The position numbers and the translations under genes were made by a program. 64,000 nt of DNA from Symbiodinium natans. Taxonomy: Eukaryota; Sar; Dinophyceae; Suessiales; Symbiodiniaceae. The stretch's first letter is position 1. Each line of letters opens with the position of its first letter. The DNA is taken from assembly GCA_905221605.1 (NCBI GenBank), contig CAJNDS010000324.1, positions 368,140-432,139 of the forward strand. The letters are read 5' to 3'. Positions 62,376 through 64,000 of the stretch are shown one piece after another. The notes beneath the pieces are model-generated. The model made no database searches. It was not told where the DNA came from and worked only from the letters and a program-made list of their open reading frames with translations.

Positions 62376-62546
62376 CCCTATACCAACAGTCCGTAATAGG
62401 GATACTAAACCCTAAACCATAAACCCTAAACCCTAAACCCTAAACTTGGGATGTTCACCCTTATACCAACAGTCCTTAATAGGGATTATAACAGGAGGTA
62501 CTATAATCCCATTAAGGACTGTTAGTATAAGGGGGAACATCCCAAT
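62375..62546. mobile_element. Foldback MITE pair: truncated copy, telomeric units, intact copy
   Basis: A left arm (GATGTTCCCCCTATACCAAC to AATAGGGATA) stops at 62407 and is followed by CCCTAAA units. Then a complete copy (62451-62546) has arms TTGGGATGTTCACCCTTATA and its inverse ending GGGGGAACATCCCAA. The truncated arm is the same family broken in its middle. Confidence 0.7.
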
Positions 62547-63165
62547 ATTCGGGGTTTGTGGGGGTTTATGGTTAAAGGAGCTTAAAGCCCTAAACACTAA
62601 ACCCGAAACCCTACCCTAAACCCTAAACCCTAAACCCTAGACCCTAAACCCTAAACTCTAAACTCTAAACCCTAAAAGCCCTAAAAACCCAAAACTCTAA
62701 ACCCTAAACCCAAACCTCTACCTGGGCTGACTGCAAGCGCCTCATCCCTTCATGGCAGTAAGGAAACCGTTCAAGTAGGCCAACAACTGGGGGACTAAGA
62801 TTTAGGTTCCTGGTTGAGGCTTTGGGGGCATGGGTTTTCGGCTGTTTTTGGAGAGCTTAAGGTTTCATTAGGGTTTAGGGTTTAGGATTTAGGGTTTAGG
62901 GTTTTTGGCGGGGTTTAGGGTTCAGGGGGGTTTAGGGTATAGGACATGCTTGCTACAAGACACTGTACGGCGGTTAGCGTGAAGTTTGGGCCACTTGCAA
63001 AGTGCCCCATCCGATGTTCGGCGCCAGCATATGGTCCCTGAACCTTTGTCATAGCGGATAGCATTTTACTGTTTAAGGGTACTTGAACACAAAAAAGGTA
63101 TAATATACATTTAAACTTTCAATGCTACCCCCCAACTATAAACTAGGCACCTTAGCGTTTCAACC
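62547..63165. other. Decayed telomeric repeats and spacer
   Basis: Degenerate C-strand units (62590-62720), unique sequence, G-strand units (62868-62945) and AT-richer spacer. No gene is recognised. Confidence 0.5.
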
Positions 63166-63397
63166 TTGGTCTTCCTCGGGGAGCTTCTCACTGTCGCGGA
63201 ATGCCGCAGAACCACTTCCCCGGCGTGTGTGCTTGCTGGAGAACTGGGTGCATTGCACCATCCGGTCCTGACACACCAAAAAATGGCTCAAGCCTCAAAG
63301 CTTTTGTGGCCCTGCCCTTGGCTCTTGCAAGAGGGCAGGGGACCAGGAATATCGCACAAAACGAGGGGACCTGACAGCTCAAAAGACAGATGAGCAT
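63166..63397. other. Island with overlapping open frames
   Basis: A plus-strand frame starts MVFLGELLTVAECRRTTSPA and a minus-strand frame covers nearly the same bases. Composition does not decide between them. Unrecognised. Confidence 0.22.
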
Positions 63398-63547
63398 AAG
63401 TCATGGCGTGATGCCTGGCTAGCTCTAATTCCGAAGGTTCAACAGCCCGGAGGACCCTAAGCCCTGCACCTAGCCCTCAAACCAAGCATTGTCCACAAAG
63501 GAAGCCATTCTTGGTCGGCGTCGCATCTGGGCGCTTGTGGGAGCCTT

Positions 63548-63549
63548 GA

Positions 63550-63590
<41 letters not shown>

Positions 63591-63660
63591 TGGACAGAGA
63601 GAGAGAGAGAGAGAGACAGAGCGAGAGAGAGAGAGAGAGAGAGAGAGTGAGAGAGAGAGC
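63548..63660. repeat. (GA)n/(GACA)n microsatellite
   Basis: GAGAGA runs with a GACAGACA patch. The minus-strand Ser/Leu frame is an artefact. Confidence 0.93.
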
Positions 63661-64000
63661 GGGAATCCCGAAACCCAAGACCCTAAACCCTAATGTTGGA
63701 CCCTGCAGGGTTTGGGCCCAATAGCAAAGCCGAAAATCATCCCAGGGCTGATCCCGAAAATGCAAAATCTGAACTCTTCGAAAGTATATGCCTTATACAG
63801 TGCTGTACACCTGATCCCTAAACCCGAAACCCCCCAAACGTGGATTGATTTCGGGTTTTCTGTTCGGGTGTCAGGGTTTCGGTTTGGGTTCAGGGTTCAG
63901 GTTAAGCGATTTGAGGAAGAAGAGGGGTGGGGGGGGGGCGGAAAAGGCAGCCCCCAAAAACCCTAAACCCCAAACCCGAATGCGGTAAGGCTGTGAATTG
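63661..64000. other. Terminal spacer with decayed telomeric units
   Basis: Unique sequence with TTCAGGG/CCCTAAA fragments. A plus-strand frame from 63712 (MGPIAKPKIIPGLIPKMQNL) is open for 84 codons but becomes telomere-derived in its second half. Confidence 0.35.

Overview
The window is eukaryotic, nuclear-type, repeat-dominated DNA. Its main motif is the heptamer TTTAGGG/CCCTAAA, the telomeric repeat of plants, many algae, chromerids, dinoflagellates and some apicomplexans. It is not confined to one end: several dozen blocks of 40-500 bp, in both orientations, run from base 1 to base 64000. The only protein family I recognise with confidence is a mitochondrial cytochrome c oxidase subunit III (cox3) fragment at about 60235-60601 (minus strand). 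Its divergence suits the alveolate lineage (chromerid, dinoflagellate or coccidian-like), where cox3 is one of very few mitochondrial genes. I infer an alveolate, probably chromerid-like; this is not proven. No complete nuclear gene, rRNA or intact tRNA could be supported. Layout. 1-14985: telomeric blocks alternating with short unique islands, an AT-rich Tc1/mariner-like non-autonomous element (4681-5555), a 55-bp composite tandem repeat (10861-11150) and an inverted 21-bp minisatellite (11685-12135). 14994-17177: an inverted-repeat-bounded cassette with a pentanucleotide array, a ~110-bp satellite and a poly-G tract. 17646-26400 and 26501-35474: two nearly identical ~8.8-9.0 kb copies on either side of a 100-N gap, probably overlapping contig ends, haplotypes or a real tandem duplication. 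35670-37410: TG-rich microsatellites. 37450-58500: more telomeric blocks and islands, a foldback element with a palindromic 11-bp minisatellite (42755-44037), a ~400-bp duplication (48.1/48.9 kb) and small foldback MITEs. 58741-64000: another foldback MITE, then a second Tc1-like element (58942-61110) interrupted by a 1.13-kb insertion made of telomeric repeats, the cox3 fragment and a dispersed repeat, then more MITEs. Two themes stand out. First, the islands between telomeric blocks are usually open in a frame that looks like protein, and are often flanked outward-facing, (CCCTAAA)n-island-(TTTAGGG)n, the arrangement of a small molecule capped at both ends. Second, telomeric repeats sit inside otherwise recognisable mobile elements at least four times. 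Together with the mitochondrial fragment this suggests that broken DNA has repeatedly been healed by adding telomeric repeats and capturing loose fragments. A ~100-bp island is often open by chance in one of six frames, so individual gene-fragment calls are weak; the pattern across the window matters more.
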